A stretch of DNA of 64,000 nt. Source: Bathymodiolus brooksi. Taxonomy: Eukaryota > Mollusca > Bivalvia > Mytilida > Modiolidae. A model generated the notes under the pieces. The model made no database searches. It worked only from the letters and a program-made list of their open reading frames with translations, and was not told the origin of the DNA. Positions 9,639 to 19,055 of this stretch are shown in pieces. The translations under genes were made by a program, and so were the position numbers. The stretch covers positions 42,577,414-42,641,413 of the forward strand of contig OY804585.1 in NCBI GenBank assembly GCA_963680875.1. Direction: 5' to 3'. The first letter of the stretch is position 1; each line of letters opens with the position of its first letter.

Positions 9639-10056
9639 GTTGATTGCCCACGGCTGATCATGCTCAGATACTCTCCACTCATGAACTGTTGGTCAATTAG
9701 AAACAACTACATTTGTTTTGGAGGTCACTGATTCAGCATTTAGAAGTTGTCATAGCAACATAACATTACGGTACAAAAATGTACAATTTTGCAATTGGTC
9801 AATAGTTCAAAAATATTTTTAATTTTTTTTAAATCAAACCATATTTTTTCATTTACTCTCCAAATAAGGTAATCATAAAATAATTTTCTGGTCCAGCAGA
9901 ATGTATGTAATATAACTTATAAGTGTAAATAATGCCTGTCTTCCAAGCCCCAGTGAGCCAAATATATTTTTTAATGAATTATTCACAACAACATGGATTA
10001 CTCATGGGTGGGATGAGTGGAGAATATCTGAGTGTGATCAGCCGTGGGTTACCAAC
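9639..10056. mobile_element. ~418-bp non-autonomous element with ~44-bp TIRs
   Basis: The left end (from GTTGATTGCCCACGGCTGAT) and the right end (ATCAGCCGTGGGTTACCAAC at 10037-10056) are inverted copies over about 44 bp with roughly six mismatches. Both contain CTCAGATA and TCTCCACTCAT. The interior is AT-rich and non-coding. No target-site duplication was resolved, so the superfamily is unknown. Confidence 0.75.
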
Positions 10057-10381
10057 AATGGCCTACATCAGGTCATGCCTTATATGGGAGTCCCTGGTGT
10101 GTATGTGATAAACAATATAAGACTAACTATTTTACTAAATCTACATTTCATACATTTGTACAGGATATCCAACTCATTAATATGAAAGTTTTATTCTGTC
10201 ATTATATTTTTTTTTTAGATTATCTTAATATACATTGTATGTAATTTGTAAGATTAATGTAGTTCTTGTTTCTGCATGTTTTTACACTCTAAAATATATT
10301 TGGAATGTTGCCTTACATGTTGGTATTCCATTTTAAACATTCTACAATTTCCTCCCAAGGAAGGTACCCTGTATCTTAAAT

Positions 10382-10590
10382 CACTTAAATGGGTGGTTTC
10401 TTCTATAATCTATATAAAAAAAAACTATTTAAGGAAATACAAAATTCACCTAAATGAGTGATCAATTTCAAAATCAAAACAAACTATTTCAGGGAAATGC
10501 TAATTTCACCTCAATAAGTGATCCATTTTAAAATTGTAGCATATTATTTCAACGAAATACCAAATTCACCTCTATGAGTGACTCCTTACA
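10382..10590. repeat. ~60-bp degenerate tandem repeat, about 3.5 units
   Basis: Units begin with CACYTMAATGRGTG-like sequence at about 10382, 10447, 10507 and 10568, and each of the first three contains an ACTATTTMARGGAAAT-like core. The units are diverged from one another. Confidence 0.6.
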
Positions 10591-10790
10591 AAAGCATGTG
10601 CCTTCCTTGGATGTGAGGTATGTTAAAATGGAATAGTACTTAATATCTTCATACATGATTTTCATTGGTTTCTGAGTTTTGTTTGTTGTAATAATTGTAC
10701 CACATTAATATTAATATGATTTCTGACACTTGTTGATTTGAGTTTCATTAATTGGAGGACATGTTATTGTGGGAGATTTATTTATGAATT

Positions 10791-10814
10791 GGGGGGGGGG
10801 GGGGGGGGGGGGGG
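10791..10814 (+). repeat. Poly-G tract (24 G)
   Basis: Uninterrupted run of 24 G followed by AGAGAC. Candidate G-quadruplex and assembly-length uncertainty. Confidence 0.95.
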
Positions 10815-11227
10815 AGAGACTATAATAGTATATGTTACATTGCAGGGTATTTTATATTAATTTTATGACTCATTGCACAGGGACTTTTTTTTATTAACAG
10901 GAAGAATTTAAAATTTTTTTTTTTTACATTTTCTTGAATCTTGAACCTGATTTCCTAGTAAGGTTAAAGAAATAAATTTATTTGTCAAATACAAGTATTT
11001 GTCTCAGAAATATATAAAAGAATTGGGAATATATTTTTACATATTTTGTAAAGATATATGATATTGATTTAATACGTCAGTTTTTATAAATACATGTAGT
11101 ACATTTCTGTTGTTTTAAAGGAAATGTTAATTACAAAAGAATAATTTATTGAATCGTACGGATGTTTGACCAACAGTTTTTTTTTTGCCATGGGATGGGT
11201 GGAAGTTTAAAAATGAAAATCACTATA

Positions 11228-11275
11228 CAGTCAAACCCGCCAATGTGTCACCTCTATTAAGCAGTCACCTGTATT
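11228..11275. mobile_element. Left part of a ~180-bp MITE split by the hAT-like element
   Basis: It begins CAGTCAAACCCGCC after TA (11226-11227) and stops at GTATT, where the hAT-like element begins. Its right part is at 15349-15478. Removing the insertion and one GTATT copy leaves about 178 bp, the same length as the MITEs at 7548 and 8906. Confidence 0.65.
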
Positions 11276-11608
11276 CAGTGGTTTCATTAAGATTTTGAAT
11301 AGAAGGAATTTTTTTTAGAATAGATGGAAAATGGAGTTAGCGAAGTGAGCGACCCTTCAGGCGAGGGGTCCGGCTGACGACAAAATGATGCAAAATCCTG
11401 GCATCTGGGCATTTCCTGGGAGATAAATAAAGCTTTGAATGTGTCACTTTTTACACATTAAATTATTACTATTTTATTTTTTTAGGTTTTCAGTGGATTA
11501 CATTTTGTTATACTGACTTTAGCAAAATAAATGACTCTGAACCTTTGCTATAAGCACCCTAATCAGGATAATTTTTTTGTTAATAGAGATTCGATTTGTT
11601 TATATCTT

Positions 11609-11906
11609 TTATTCAAAGAAATCAAAGTCATCTAGGTCAGTTGTGCAGAACTGCTTGGCTTCAGCTACAGATTTAGCAATCTTTAGCTGTTCAAGTAAAG
11701 TCTGTTCTAACTGTCTTTCATGGTTTTCAATTTCAGCATCAGAGTCCATAGAATCAGTGCCAGAAGCAAAATTTCCAATGTCCATTGGAGTAATCAGATC
11801 ACTTGGCTCAATAATATTAACTTGTTCTTCCTCTGTCTGAGTTTCTGCCTCCATTGTTACACTAACAGTAGGATTCCCCGATTAGACTGTCTTGAAACTC
11901 TTGTCC
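11609..11906 (-). pseudogene. Last exon of the hAT-like gene, acidic C-terminus
   Basis: An acceptor at 11907-11908 (TTTTTTTCTGCAG on the minus strand) opens an exon whose phase fits the donor at 12522. Its first frame reads GTRVSRQSNRG, then stops soon after. A different frame then runs from MEAETQTEEEQVNIIEP (ATG at 11854) to DLDDFDFFE and the stop at 11609-11611. The switch occurs at a run of four G, consistent with loss of one G. The tail is rich in Asp/Glu. AATAAA overlaps the stop codon (minus strand, 11605-11610 region), marking the 3' end. An independent 81-aa acidic protein is the alternative, but splice phase and position favour a transposase C-terminus. Confidence 0.5.
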
Positions 11907-12522
11907 CTGCAGAAAAAAAGATTCTTAAAAGTTATAGCAAATAAATGATATTAAAACAGGGAACTAACAGATATTTCTCAAATTCTGTTTCACTAGGAAA
12001 GCTGACTGTTCATATTGGAAATTGTAAAGTTTTTTTTATGTATAGAAATATTGCTTTTTGGATAAAGTTTATCTGCAAGCATCATTGGTTTGAAAAGGAC
12101 TTAGAGAATCATTAAAACTCCCAAATAATAATTATGGTGTATTGTTAATGAAACATTTTCAGGTGTATTGACAGAGTGAGACAATCTGATGAAGATACAT
12201 TTCTGAGGAATGTATGGCATAATGGATTTTTTTTTAAAACAAAGTCAATGTACTAAGATACATGTATTGTTTTTTTCTGGCCATGCCTTTAAAAAAAAAT
12301 AAAACTGGCATGTTTGTATACTGTATTACAGATATGACAGTTACATTGATTAAAAATCCCCCAAAAAATAATTCAGTTTTTCAATTTCAGTGTTCAAATG
12401 ATGTATGTTGTAAACAAAATAGATAAATGAAAATCTACCATTTAATCAATTCATTTTGATAATTGTGTAGCTACATGTATGGTATTTTTTGAATGAATAA
12501 AAAAGTAAATTGTATTTATTAC

Positions 12523-12621
12523 CTTTATTCCGACTTGGTAACTTTCTTCTGGATTTCGTCTGTAACCAGTTTTTAATAGAAGAGGTTATTAGGTCATCAC
12601 ATTGATCTGTGCATTGATTTC
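12523..12621 (-). pseudogene. hAT transposase C-terminal tail, cut off by the MULE insertion
   Basis: The minus-strand frame ends SSIKNWLQTKSRRKLPSRNK, then a GGTAATA donor at 12522. W-x-x-x-K-x-R-R is the usual close of hAT dimerisation regions. Upstream it runs directly into the terminal repeat of the MULE element, and the matching upstream part (LNGPDIW) resumes beyond it at about 14195-14225. This shows that the MULE element inserted into the hAT gene. Confidence 0.6.
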
Positions 12622-12879
12622 CAGTCAAATCGGCCCCAAGTAAAATCGGCCCCAAGTCAAATCTGCCTCAAAATGAAAGTCAAATCGGCTCCAAAATAAA
12701 AAAAGAAAAAAAGAATAAATAAATAAAAATTTGTATTAATATAAATTGATATTTTTGGTTAAAAGATGTAAAATTTAAATTTTATTGATGAGCGGATTCT
12801 TTTGTAAGGATCAACGGAATTAATTAATGATTAATTTATGGCATAATTAATTATAAGTAATTAGCAATTTACATAAAAC

Positions 12880-13161
12880 GTGACTGCTATCAAGGCAGTG
12901 TTCCTAGACAAGTAGTCATGTGGAAGGTAGCTAACCTTGGTCTGAAGACAAGAAGGGAGTTCACATCTTCGTGAGGAAACTCCTGGCGTTGCCATATTTA
13001 CCAGCTGACCACATCAGACCCGCATTCAACAACATCAGACAAACCACATCCATTCAACTACAGCTGCTGATCAACTATCTGACCAACACCTGGCTCAATA
13101 ACACAACATGGAGTGTCCAGCAATGGTCTGTGTTCCGTCAGGACCAACAATGATGTCGAAG
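12880..13161 (+). pseudogene. MULE transposase C-terminal exon 1, frameshifted
   Basis: One frame reads GSVPRQVVMWKVANLGL. A shifted frame continues KKGVHIFVRKLLALPYLPAD. A third frame near the end reads VRTNNDVE before the donor. The order W-x-K-V-x-x-L-G-L, F-V-R-K-L-L-A-L-P, W-x-V-F and R-T-N-N-D-V-E-G-W-H is that of the C-terminal part of MULE-type transposases common in invertebrates. Two frameshifts (near 12950 and 13135) disable it. The donor GGTAATTT starts at 13162 (phase 1). Confidence 0.65.
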
Positions 13162-13689
13162 GTAATTTTTATATTTTATTTATTTATACTCAGATATATA
13201 CATATACAAATTATTATAACTTGTAAGACAGCTATGTGGATGTAAAATAAAGAAAATAAACATTTATATAAATATTACTGTAGTCTGTTAATGTTTTTAT
13301 TTAAAGGGGCATTATCTGCCAAAATCGTAAATTTTTGTTACCCATAAAAACAATCAGATATGATTGATGCCTTGATAAAACGTGTTTCTGTAACTTATAA
13401 ATGTTATGAAATGTACGTGCATCGCCCAGGGGGGGAAAAGGTGCAACTGCTCGTGTTTTGAGATCAATCAAGAAATGGATGCCATCTTATTAATTGCATA
13501 CGGAGAAAGCGAGGTCAAATTATTTGCTTGGTACGATGAGCTGTTTAATTTGAAATATTTACCTTTATTTCATCATTTTAAAGCTATTTACCAATTTCCA
13601 AAACATATAATTTTTTTGATCAAAATCGTAGCTAATGCCTCTTTAACAATTTTTATACCTCAATATAATAACTCATTTTTACATTTCAG

Positions 13690-13982
13690 GTTGGCATCGC
13701 CGCTTCATAGGCAAAGCTGGTGGGTCAAACCTGCACTTGTACAAGTTGGTTCCTGCACTTATGAAAGAAGCCAGATCCGTCGGGGTAACTGTCCGTCTAG
13801 TTGAAGAACAGTCGTTGCGTAGATACCAAAGGGTCACCTTCAAGAAATCTCATGGCAGACTGGCAGAGTTGTGGGACAAATATGAAGCCAAGACCATCAA
13901 GACTTCAGACTTTCTAAGAAGTGTTGGCAATATTTATGCAACCGCGGTACCAACATCCCAGGACAGTGTTAGCGAGTCATAA
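13690..13982 (+). pseudogene. MULE transposase C-terminal exon 2
   Basis: The acceptor TTTACATTTCAG ends at 13689. Joined in phase 1 to the upstream exon it gives E-G-W-H-R-R-F and continues uninterrupted through LHLYKLVPALMKEAR, LRRYQRVTFKK and LAELWDKYEAKTIKTSDFL to TAA at 13980-13982. This exon itself is intact. The L-R-R-Y-Q and L-W-x-x-Y motifs match the end of MULE-type transposases. The intron (13162-13689) holds only AT-rich sequence; the short open frame starting at 13406 is part intron and part out-of-frame exon. Confidence 0.65.
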
Positions 13983-14194
13983 CTCTATAGCATTGTGAAT
14001 GTATCTTATATAAGTCATAACTCTTTTGTATAATGATGTGTTTATATACTGATAAACTTAATGGTTTATAGTAAAGAATTGAAATATAATTAGTGTGAAA
14101 CAAACCCATAATAATACAGTGATTTGATCTGGGGCCGATTTGACTTGGGGCCGATTTGACTGGGGCCGATTTGGTTTGGGGCTGATTTGACCTG

Positions 14195-14965
14195 CTACCC
14201 ATATGTCTGGTCCATTAAGTGTGCATCAATCCTTCCAACATATCGTTTTTTAGATGGTTTCTCAAGTCTGTTTTTATAATTTTTACTTTGGAGGCCCCAC
14301 TTTCAGTCCATGCGTTACTAACAGGAATCGTAAGTACTAGTTCTGCTAATCTAGTTAACTTTGGGCACATGTGCTCATATTCGTGCTTCTGTTTGACAAT
14401 TCTGGTTAAGCACCATTCTGATGGTGTGAGACAGTCAGCAGTCACATCTTCTTTTTTAGGAATAATTGTTTTCAACCTACTAAAATTGTATTACAAAAGA
14501 CTCCATTCAGCCATACATTCCTCCAAAGATGTATCTTCATCAGAATGAGATGCATCTAGAAGTAGTTGAAAATTACTGCAATTGATTCATTGCCATAACA
14601 TGCAAATAGAGTACGGTTTTTATCTGGTAGAAGCAATGGATTAAATAATTCCCGTTCCGTAAGCACTTCAACATCTGGAAAGCGTTTGTTAACATTTTCA
14701 ACTAGAGCAGTTGTATAATTGTTCAAAGTAAACCGATTCTCTGTGCCTTCTTTTAGACACAATTCTAAAAGTTCCAACTTGCCACCTGGCTTTAGATCAT
14801 CTTTCAAGGACTGAATAAGAGTTTTACTTTCAGCTAGGGCCATCAGTTCAGACTTAGCACAATCCAACATTTGACCTGAATTTCCGGTAGTTGGAAACTG
14901 TACATGTTTGCAAAATTTACATTGATAGTCGCCAGTTGAGCGCCAATATTTTATTTATTCACTTG
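14195..14965 (-). pseudogene. hAT/ZNF862-like transposase: zinc-finger start, core fragment and dimerisation domain
   Basis: On the minus strand the frame is open from about 14965 (STGDYQCKFCKHVQFP, a C-x-x-C zinc-finger half). It runs through GGKLELLELCLKEGTENRF and FPDVEVLTERELFNPLLLPD to a stop at 14556-14558. A one-base shift restores LLLDASHSDEDTSLEE, interrupted by TAA at 14491-14493. The frame then continues with TPSEWCLTRIV and LAELVLTIPVSNAWTESG to KIIKTDLRNHLKNDMLEGLMH, the hAT C-terminal dimerisation region (L-x-I-P-V-S-N-A, then L-R-N-x-L). Another frameshift near 14225 precedes LNGPDIW. The central catalytic RNase H-fold segments are missing. A multi-lesion pseudogene. Confidence 0.75.
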
Positions 14966-14986
14966 ATAAATTTATGAAATACAAAC

Positions 14987-15053
14987 CTCTAGAGTAAGAC
15001 TGCTTAGCCGTTGGGCCTGACTGGAAGAAGTCCAGTATCGTCCTTTTAAACAA
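14987..15053 (-). pseudogene. Leader exon of the hAT-like gene, start codon lost
   Basis: The minus-strand frame LFKRTILDFFQSGPTAKQSY is followed by an AG/GTTTGT donor at 14986. Its I-L-D-F-F and G-P-T resemble the leader at 5221-5310. The position where ATG is expected reads TTG (15053-15051), and an upstream in-frame TGA rules out a longer frame. Loss of the initiator is inferred. Confidence 0.45.
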
Positions 15054-15348
15054 ATTAATGATATTTCAACCGTTTCTCACATTGTTCTGCAGTGTCAAAT
15101 AATTGTACATATTTAACACAGAAAACTCGCGAGCGTTAAATCACGGAAATTATTTAGATAGAGTAATGACTGGTTTCCCGTTTCAAATCTGAAAATACGG
15201 AACTAGAATAAAGACAATCCCAAAACACGTACAACTGGTCCCGGAAAAGTACCGATCTATTTTTGTCGGAAATAAAATAGCCGGAAAAAATACCGCAATA
15301 GACGGCGAAATTTGCCCGCTTCCGGCTCTTATTGAAAACACTGGTATT

Positions 15349-15478
15349 GAAAGGTCACCATTTTCTTATCCTGTCATAGAAAATTTCATATGTATTGAAC
15401 CTCTTTTAAGAGGTCAACTGTCTTATAAGACCATTTTTTCTTAGTCTCAAAGGTGACCTCTTAATACAGAATTGATTG
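15349..15478. mobile_element. Right part of the MITE split by the hAT-like element
   Basis: It resumes after the second GTATT and ends GAATTGATTG before TA (15479-15480). The terminal inverted repeat with 11228 is CAGTCAA/CAATCAA, and GGTCACC-type blocks occur in both halves. The reconstructed TA-to-TA unit is about 178 bp. Confidence 0.6.
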
Positions 15479-15660
15479 TATATTTTGATAAAAAATGTGG
15501 CATTTAAGATCATTTTCATTCATAGTGAAGGATTAATAAATGTTATTTGCATTTATATGTTAAACGAGGAATGCATTTGGCTGAAACTTCGTGAAATAAA
15601 AGGAACTTACTGTAAAAAAAACTAATCATTTTTTGGATTAGCCTTATTTTGCATGTCTTT

Positions 15661-15766
15661 AATTTATTCAACACAATTCAGTCTTTTATCAGGAGAGTTA
15701 GTATGCCATGATAAAGCTGAAATATTGCTAAAGTTGGCATTAAACATTAATCAATCAATCAATAAA
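15661..15766 (+). mobile_element. SINE-A 3' end fragment
   Basis: GCTGAAATATTGCTAAAGTTG followed by GCATTAAACATTAATC and four ATCA units matches the tail of the SINE at 6996-7348. The 5' portion is not recognisable. Confidence 0.55.
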
Positions 15767-17131
15767 AGGAAAGTTAGTCCATTGAGCATTTCATGTTTAT
15801 TAAGGAAAAAAAACTGTCCATGACTATCAAAAATATTTTGATTTGAAATTGTTGTCTAGAATTTTATTATTATTTTAATTGGCATAAAAAATTATCTCCT
15901 ATTATTAATAATTTAATTAATTAATAAAAAAATCAAGATATTTTGATAGGACATAATGGTACAAGGAATATTTGGGAAAATGGGGCAAAGTCTTAAAAAA
16001 CACATTGAAGTATGTTTCACTGAAACGGACAGTCTCTGATTTCTTTATTTTATTTCATAACAAGTATAAAGTTGTAATATTACCAGTGCTTTTTGAAATG
16101 TCTGTCATTACTGGCTGTGAAATTTGATGATTTTGTAAAAAGGCCATCAAGGTAAATTTTGACCTACCATTAATATATATAATTTTCTAGCAAAAAATAT
16201 TTTGGAGGTATTTCATTTAGTATAATTTGTTCATTGTTTAAAAACCAAAATTTTAAAAATTGCACTATATGCTAAAATTTAATTAAAAAAAACCACTTTT
16301 TTTAAAGAATCAGAATAATATTGCATTTTTTCCAAATCAATGAAATGTACATGACTCCTTTAGGAAAAACATACTATTGTGTGAAATCTAACTTACTCCA
16401 GTGAAAATTGAGTTGAGTAACAAGGAAGTTAAATGGTCTTGATGCATGCTGTCTTTTATATCTTATATAGGTATATTTTTTATAGTATTTTCAGATTTTC
16501 TTCAATATATGAATGTTTTATTTTTGCATGTATATATTACTGTCAAATTTCTATTTTCTTTTTCTAAAAATTATATTTTAATGAAATGCACTATGCAAAT
16601 TTTCAATTTCAAAAATGTCAAAATAAAATTCTTAGATAAATATTCAAATTTCATAATATTATAAACAATAAATTGTTGTAATGAAATGAACATGAATTAA
16701 GTTTCAGAAATTAAAGTATCTGACTTAATTAATTCAAGTTTCAAAATTAAATTTGCATAAATTTTCCTTGTGTAGAATTTCTAAAAATCAGTATCAAAAA
16801 AGTGATGTCTTGATAAAAAACAAAGATAAATTCTTGTAAAATCTTAATTTTTATTTTTATTATCATTTAAAACTATAATGTCATACATACATATTAAAAT
16901 TACTTAATAGGAATGTCTCATAATAATGTACAACATACAAATATATAGCAGATTATTTTTTCACGAGATGCACAGTTTGGCAAATTTTTTGGCAGTTTGT
17001 TAACAAATGCTAAAATTTAAATTATCTACATTCCCATGAAAATATTATGGAAAATTTATCATGATGGTGTTTTTAGTATATGCAACAACAAAAATTGTAT
17101 GTTTTATTTCATTTTCCTTCTTCATTGTTTA
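15767..17131. other. AT-rich intronic sequence
   Basis: Very AT-rich, with poly-A/T runs. The open frame at 16446-16664 is low-complexity (mostly F, I, K, L, N). No gene or repeat copy was recognised. Confidence 0.55.
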
Positions 17132-17370
17132 GGCACTGACAAGGTTTAAAAGATATATTTATCATTGGCATTTTCAGTTCCTAAACAATGTTATTATTAC
17201 TAAAACTGAGGTTCTCCTACCTCAGGCATAGGCGAAATTAGCTGATTTTTGCTTTCCTGTTTAGATGCATTTGTTTACTCTTGATTTATTTGGCTTTCCA
17301 ATCTTTTGACTTTGAACTTACCCGATGAAGTTTATTCCAGAAGTGTGTTTTGCTAAATTAGATATCTACA
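17132..17370. repeat. Intronic repeat, copy 1
   Basis: Diverged direct repeat of 18339-18598. Shared blocks include GGCACTGACA, TTATTATTA then AAAACT, AGGTTCTCC, TTCCAATCTTTTGACTTT and GCTAAATTA-like. It lies about 160 bp before the exon at 17532. Confidence 0.6.
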
Positions 17371-17531
17371 TTTTTATCACCAAGTCACAAAAATTTATTC
17401 TCGCTCTAAATATCTGCTATATGATATATAACTACATGTAGTTTACTTTCTCTCTAAATTTAGTGTTAATTTTTATTTTATTTACTAACAAAACTAATTT
17501 GGTGTTTTGTGTTTTTTTTCTTTCTTTTCAG

Positions 17532-17839
17532 TTTGAGGCATGCTATTCACTCCAACATTCATAGACACACCCACCAGAGTGTAACTCCTCCCTCTAGACC
17601 TGTACGTAGAATATCCATAGTGTCACCCCCTCCCTCTGCACCACCCTTCCTTTCTACCAATGGCCAATCTGCATTTAGCTTTGCTTTCAGTTCCCCAGTC
17701 CCTGAGGATACCTTGCTGCCCTCATCACCTCCAGGCCAAGCTGTTAGGAGCTCAACTTCACCAGTCAAGATGGTTACCCAATCACAGACTGCAAGACGAT
17801 CATCGGATTCTGATGTCAGCACCAACACTCCTCCAAAAG
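17532..17839 (+). CDS. Coding exon of an unrecognised gene, Ser/Pro-rich (exon b)
   Basis: The acceptor is a long pyrimidine tract ending TTTCTTTTCAG at 17531. The donor is AAAAG/GTAACA at 17840. The 102-codon frame begins LRHAIHSNIHRHTHQSV, continues VTPPSRPVRRISIVSPPPSA and SAFSFAFSSPVPEDTLLPS, and ends SDSDVSTNTPPK. It is rich in Ser, Pro and Thr with S-P pairs, typical of an intrinsically disordered, phosphorylatable linker. No domain was recognised. It starts needing one base from the previous exon (fits 5837) and ends in phase 1 (fits 18742). GC content is higher than that of the flanking introns, supporting coding status. The minus-strand frame at 17559-17846 is its shadow. Confidence 0.75.
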
Positions 17840-18183
17840 GTAACATTTTCTTTCAAATAGAGTATGAAACTCTTCGGATGACTTTGCAGTGATTTTTTGG
17901 GATGTAGAGAATTTTGTAATGAATCAGTAATAGAATTTCTTATGAGAGCAAACACTGAATTATTATTATTTGTTAGATTCTAATAGTTATGATTTTTCTG
18001 GGGGTACTATGAACCAATGAATTTCAGTGTAATATGACATTAGGCATATCTATCATGCAAAATAATTAGAAATGAATTCAGATGTCAACAAACATGATAA
18101 TTTCCATCAAGTCACCAAAAATGATACCATGATAATTTAATGAATTTACAGTGGGAACAGAACAAAATTCCATTGGACATAAG

Positions 18184-18203
18184 CCCCCCCCCCCCCCCCC
18201 CCC
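18184..18203 (+). repeat. Poly-C tract (20 C)
   Basis: Run of 20 C within intron sequence, a G-quadruplex candidate on the minus strand. The nearby Gly-rich minus-strand frame is an artefact of this run. Confidence 0.95.
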
Positions 18204-18338
18204 AGAACATAAGTTCCTTGGACAAAATCTCCCTGACAAAAAAGCCCCCAATAATGAAAATTTATATTCATACAGTTGATAAAAAATAAAATTTTCTGTA
18301 AAAAAATATTTACACATCCACCCAGTAGTCAGTGTTTT

Positions 18339-18598
18339 GGCACTGACATAGTTTATTAGATACATGTATATTCATTATTGAAATCTACAGTCCTTAAATC
18401 ATGTAATTATTATTAAAACTAAGGTTCTCCTCACTCAGACATAGATAACCTTAGCCCATGTTGGCTATCTTGTTTAGGCCTTTTGGTTTTCTTGCTCCTA
18501 AAAACTTTTGATTTTTTGGCATTCCAATCTTTTGACTTTAGGTGTTCCTGGTGAAGATTATTCAAGAAACTATCATGTGCACTAAATTAAATACATGT
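18339..18598. repeat. Intronic repeat, copy 2
   Basis: Direct relative of 17132-17370, about 145 bp before the exon at 18742. Both copies therefore sit at the same place relative to the following exon. Confidence 0.6.
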
Positions 18599-18741
18599 AC
18601 ATGTATCTAATTTTATTTCACTCGAATCATAGTTTTTTTGTTTTTTTTTCTTGTGTTCACTTGTACCAATATGCCTAAAATCGCACCAAAAAAGAACACA
18701 ACTACTACTAAAGGCGGGTAACTTATATAATTTGATTTTAG

Positions 18742-18842
18742 GGTCTAGTCTGACTGGCAGTAGTGGTAGTGGCAGTGGCATAGGATCAGGTGGTAAATCT
18801 GCACCCAAATTGTCAGCCCAACAACCTAGTATAGATTTTATG
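18742..18842 (+). CDS. Coding exon of an unrecognised gene, Gly/Ser-rich (exon c)
   Basis: Acceptor TTTGATTTTAG ends at 18741. With the upstream phase-1 junction the frame reads GSSLTGSSGSGSGIGSGGK, then SAPKLSAQQPSIDFM, up to a GTTAGT donor at 18843. A weaker possibility is that the exon continues in frame (VSKPQFTTSWGEL) before a later donor, since the frame stays open to 18926. Gly/Ser-rich linker; the end QQPSIDFM may begin a folded region in the next exon, which is not in this window. The satellite array begins 457 bp further on. Confidence 0.65.
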
Positions 18843-19055
18843 GTTAGTAAACCTCAATTTACAACATCATGGGGGGAATTAGCTTTAAATTTTTATCTCA
18901 TATTTATAATGTTTTACATTTCATAGATCGTTACTTATTTTATTTTGTGGTCAAATTCATGTGAAAAAAGGAAGCCGAAAATATTTTAGATGTCATATTC
19001 CAGTCTTTAAAGTGTACAGGTAATTCTGAAATAATTTCCATTGTTTTTACACCAT

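Larger units (their letters stand above)
12622..14194 (+). mobile_element. MULE-derived element nested in the hAT gene
   Basis: Both ends consist of short tandem blocks of about 16 bp based on CAAATCGGCCCCAAGT. They are direct at 12624-12690 and inverted at 14126-14191 (GGGGCCGATTTGACTT type), giving subrepeat-built terminal inverted repeats of about 65 bp. Inside are two exons of a Mutator-like transposase C-terminus, on the opposite strand to the host hAT gene. No target-site duplication of the expected 9 bp was found. It is too short to be autonomous and lacks the catalytic core, so it is a deletion derivative or has captured a 3' segment. Confidence 0.65.
11276..15343 (-). mobile_element. 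hAT-like DNA transposon, decayed, with nested MULE element
   Basis: The plus-strand left end CAGTGGTTTCATTAAGA and the reverse complement of the right end, CAGTGTTTTCAATAAGA, match at 15 of 17 positions and have the CAGTG start usual for hAT ends. GTATT at 11271-11275 and again at 15344-15348 is a 5-bp target-site duplication. Eight base pairs is the usual hAT length, and 5 bp is known for some subgroups. The cargo is a multi-exon, minus-strand ZNF862-like hAT transposase: leader at 15053-14987, zinc-finger/core at 14965-14556, dimerisation domain at 14475-14195, C-terminus at 12621-12523 and last exon at 11906-11609. It is interrupted by a MULE-type element at 12622-14194 and carries several frameshifts and stops. 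Confidence 0.75.

Noticed and set aside
11577..11944. Two plus-strand frames of 74-87 codons
   Set aside because: Antisense to the acidic C-terminal exon on the minus strand, which has splice and polyA signals.
13406..13804. 132-codon plus-strand frame with Cys-rich start
   Set aside because: Crosses the acceptor at 13689 in the wrong frame for the MULE exon; its upstream part is intron.
14219..14548. 109-codon plus-strand frame
   Set aside because: Antisense shadow of the hAT dimerisation domain, which has clear family motifs on the minus strand.
11226..15480. Single 4.25-kb element bounded by the TA-CAGTCAAACC / CAATCAATTC ends
   Set aside because: A better fit is an inner hAT with its own CAGTG ends and GTATT duplication inside a ~178-bp MITE, since the leftover MITE matches the size of two others.
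18078..18365. 95-codon minus-strand frame with poly-Gly
   Set aside because: Created by the 20-C homopolymer; no other coding features.
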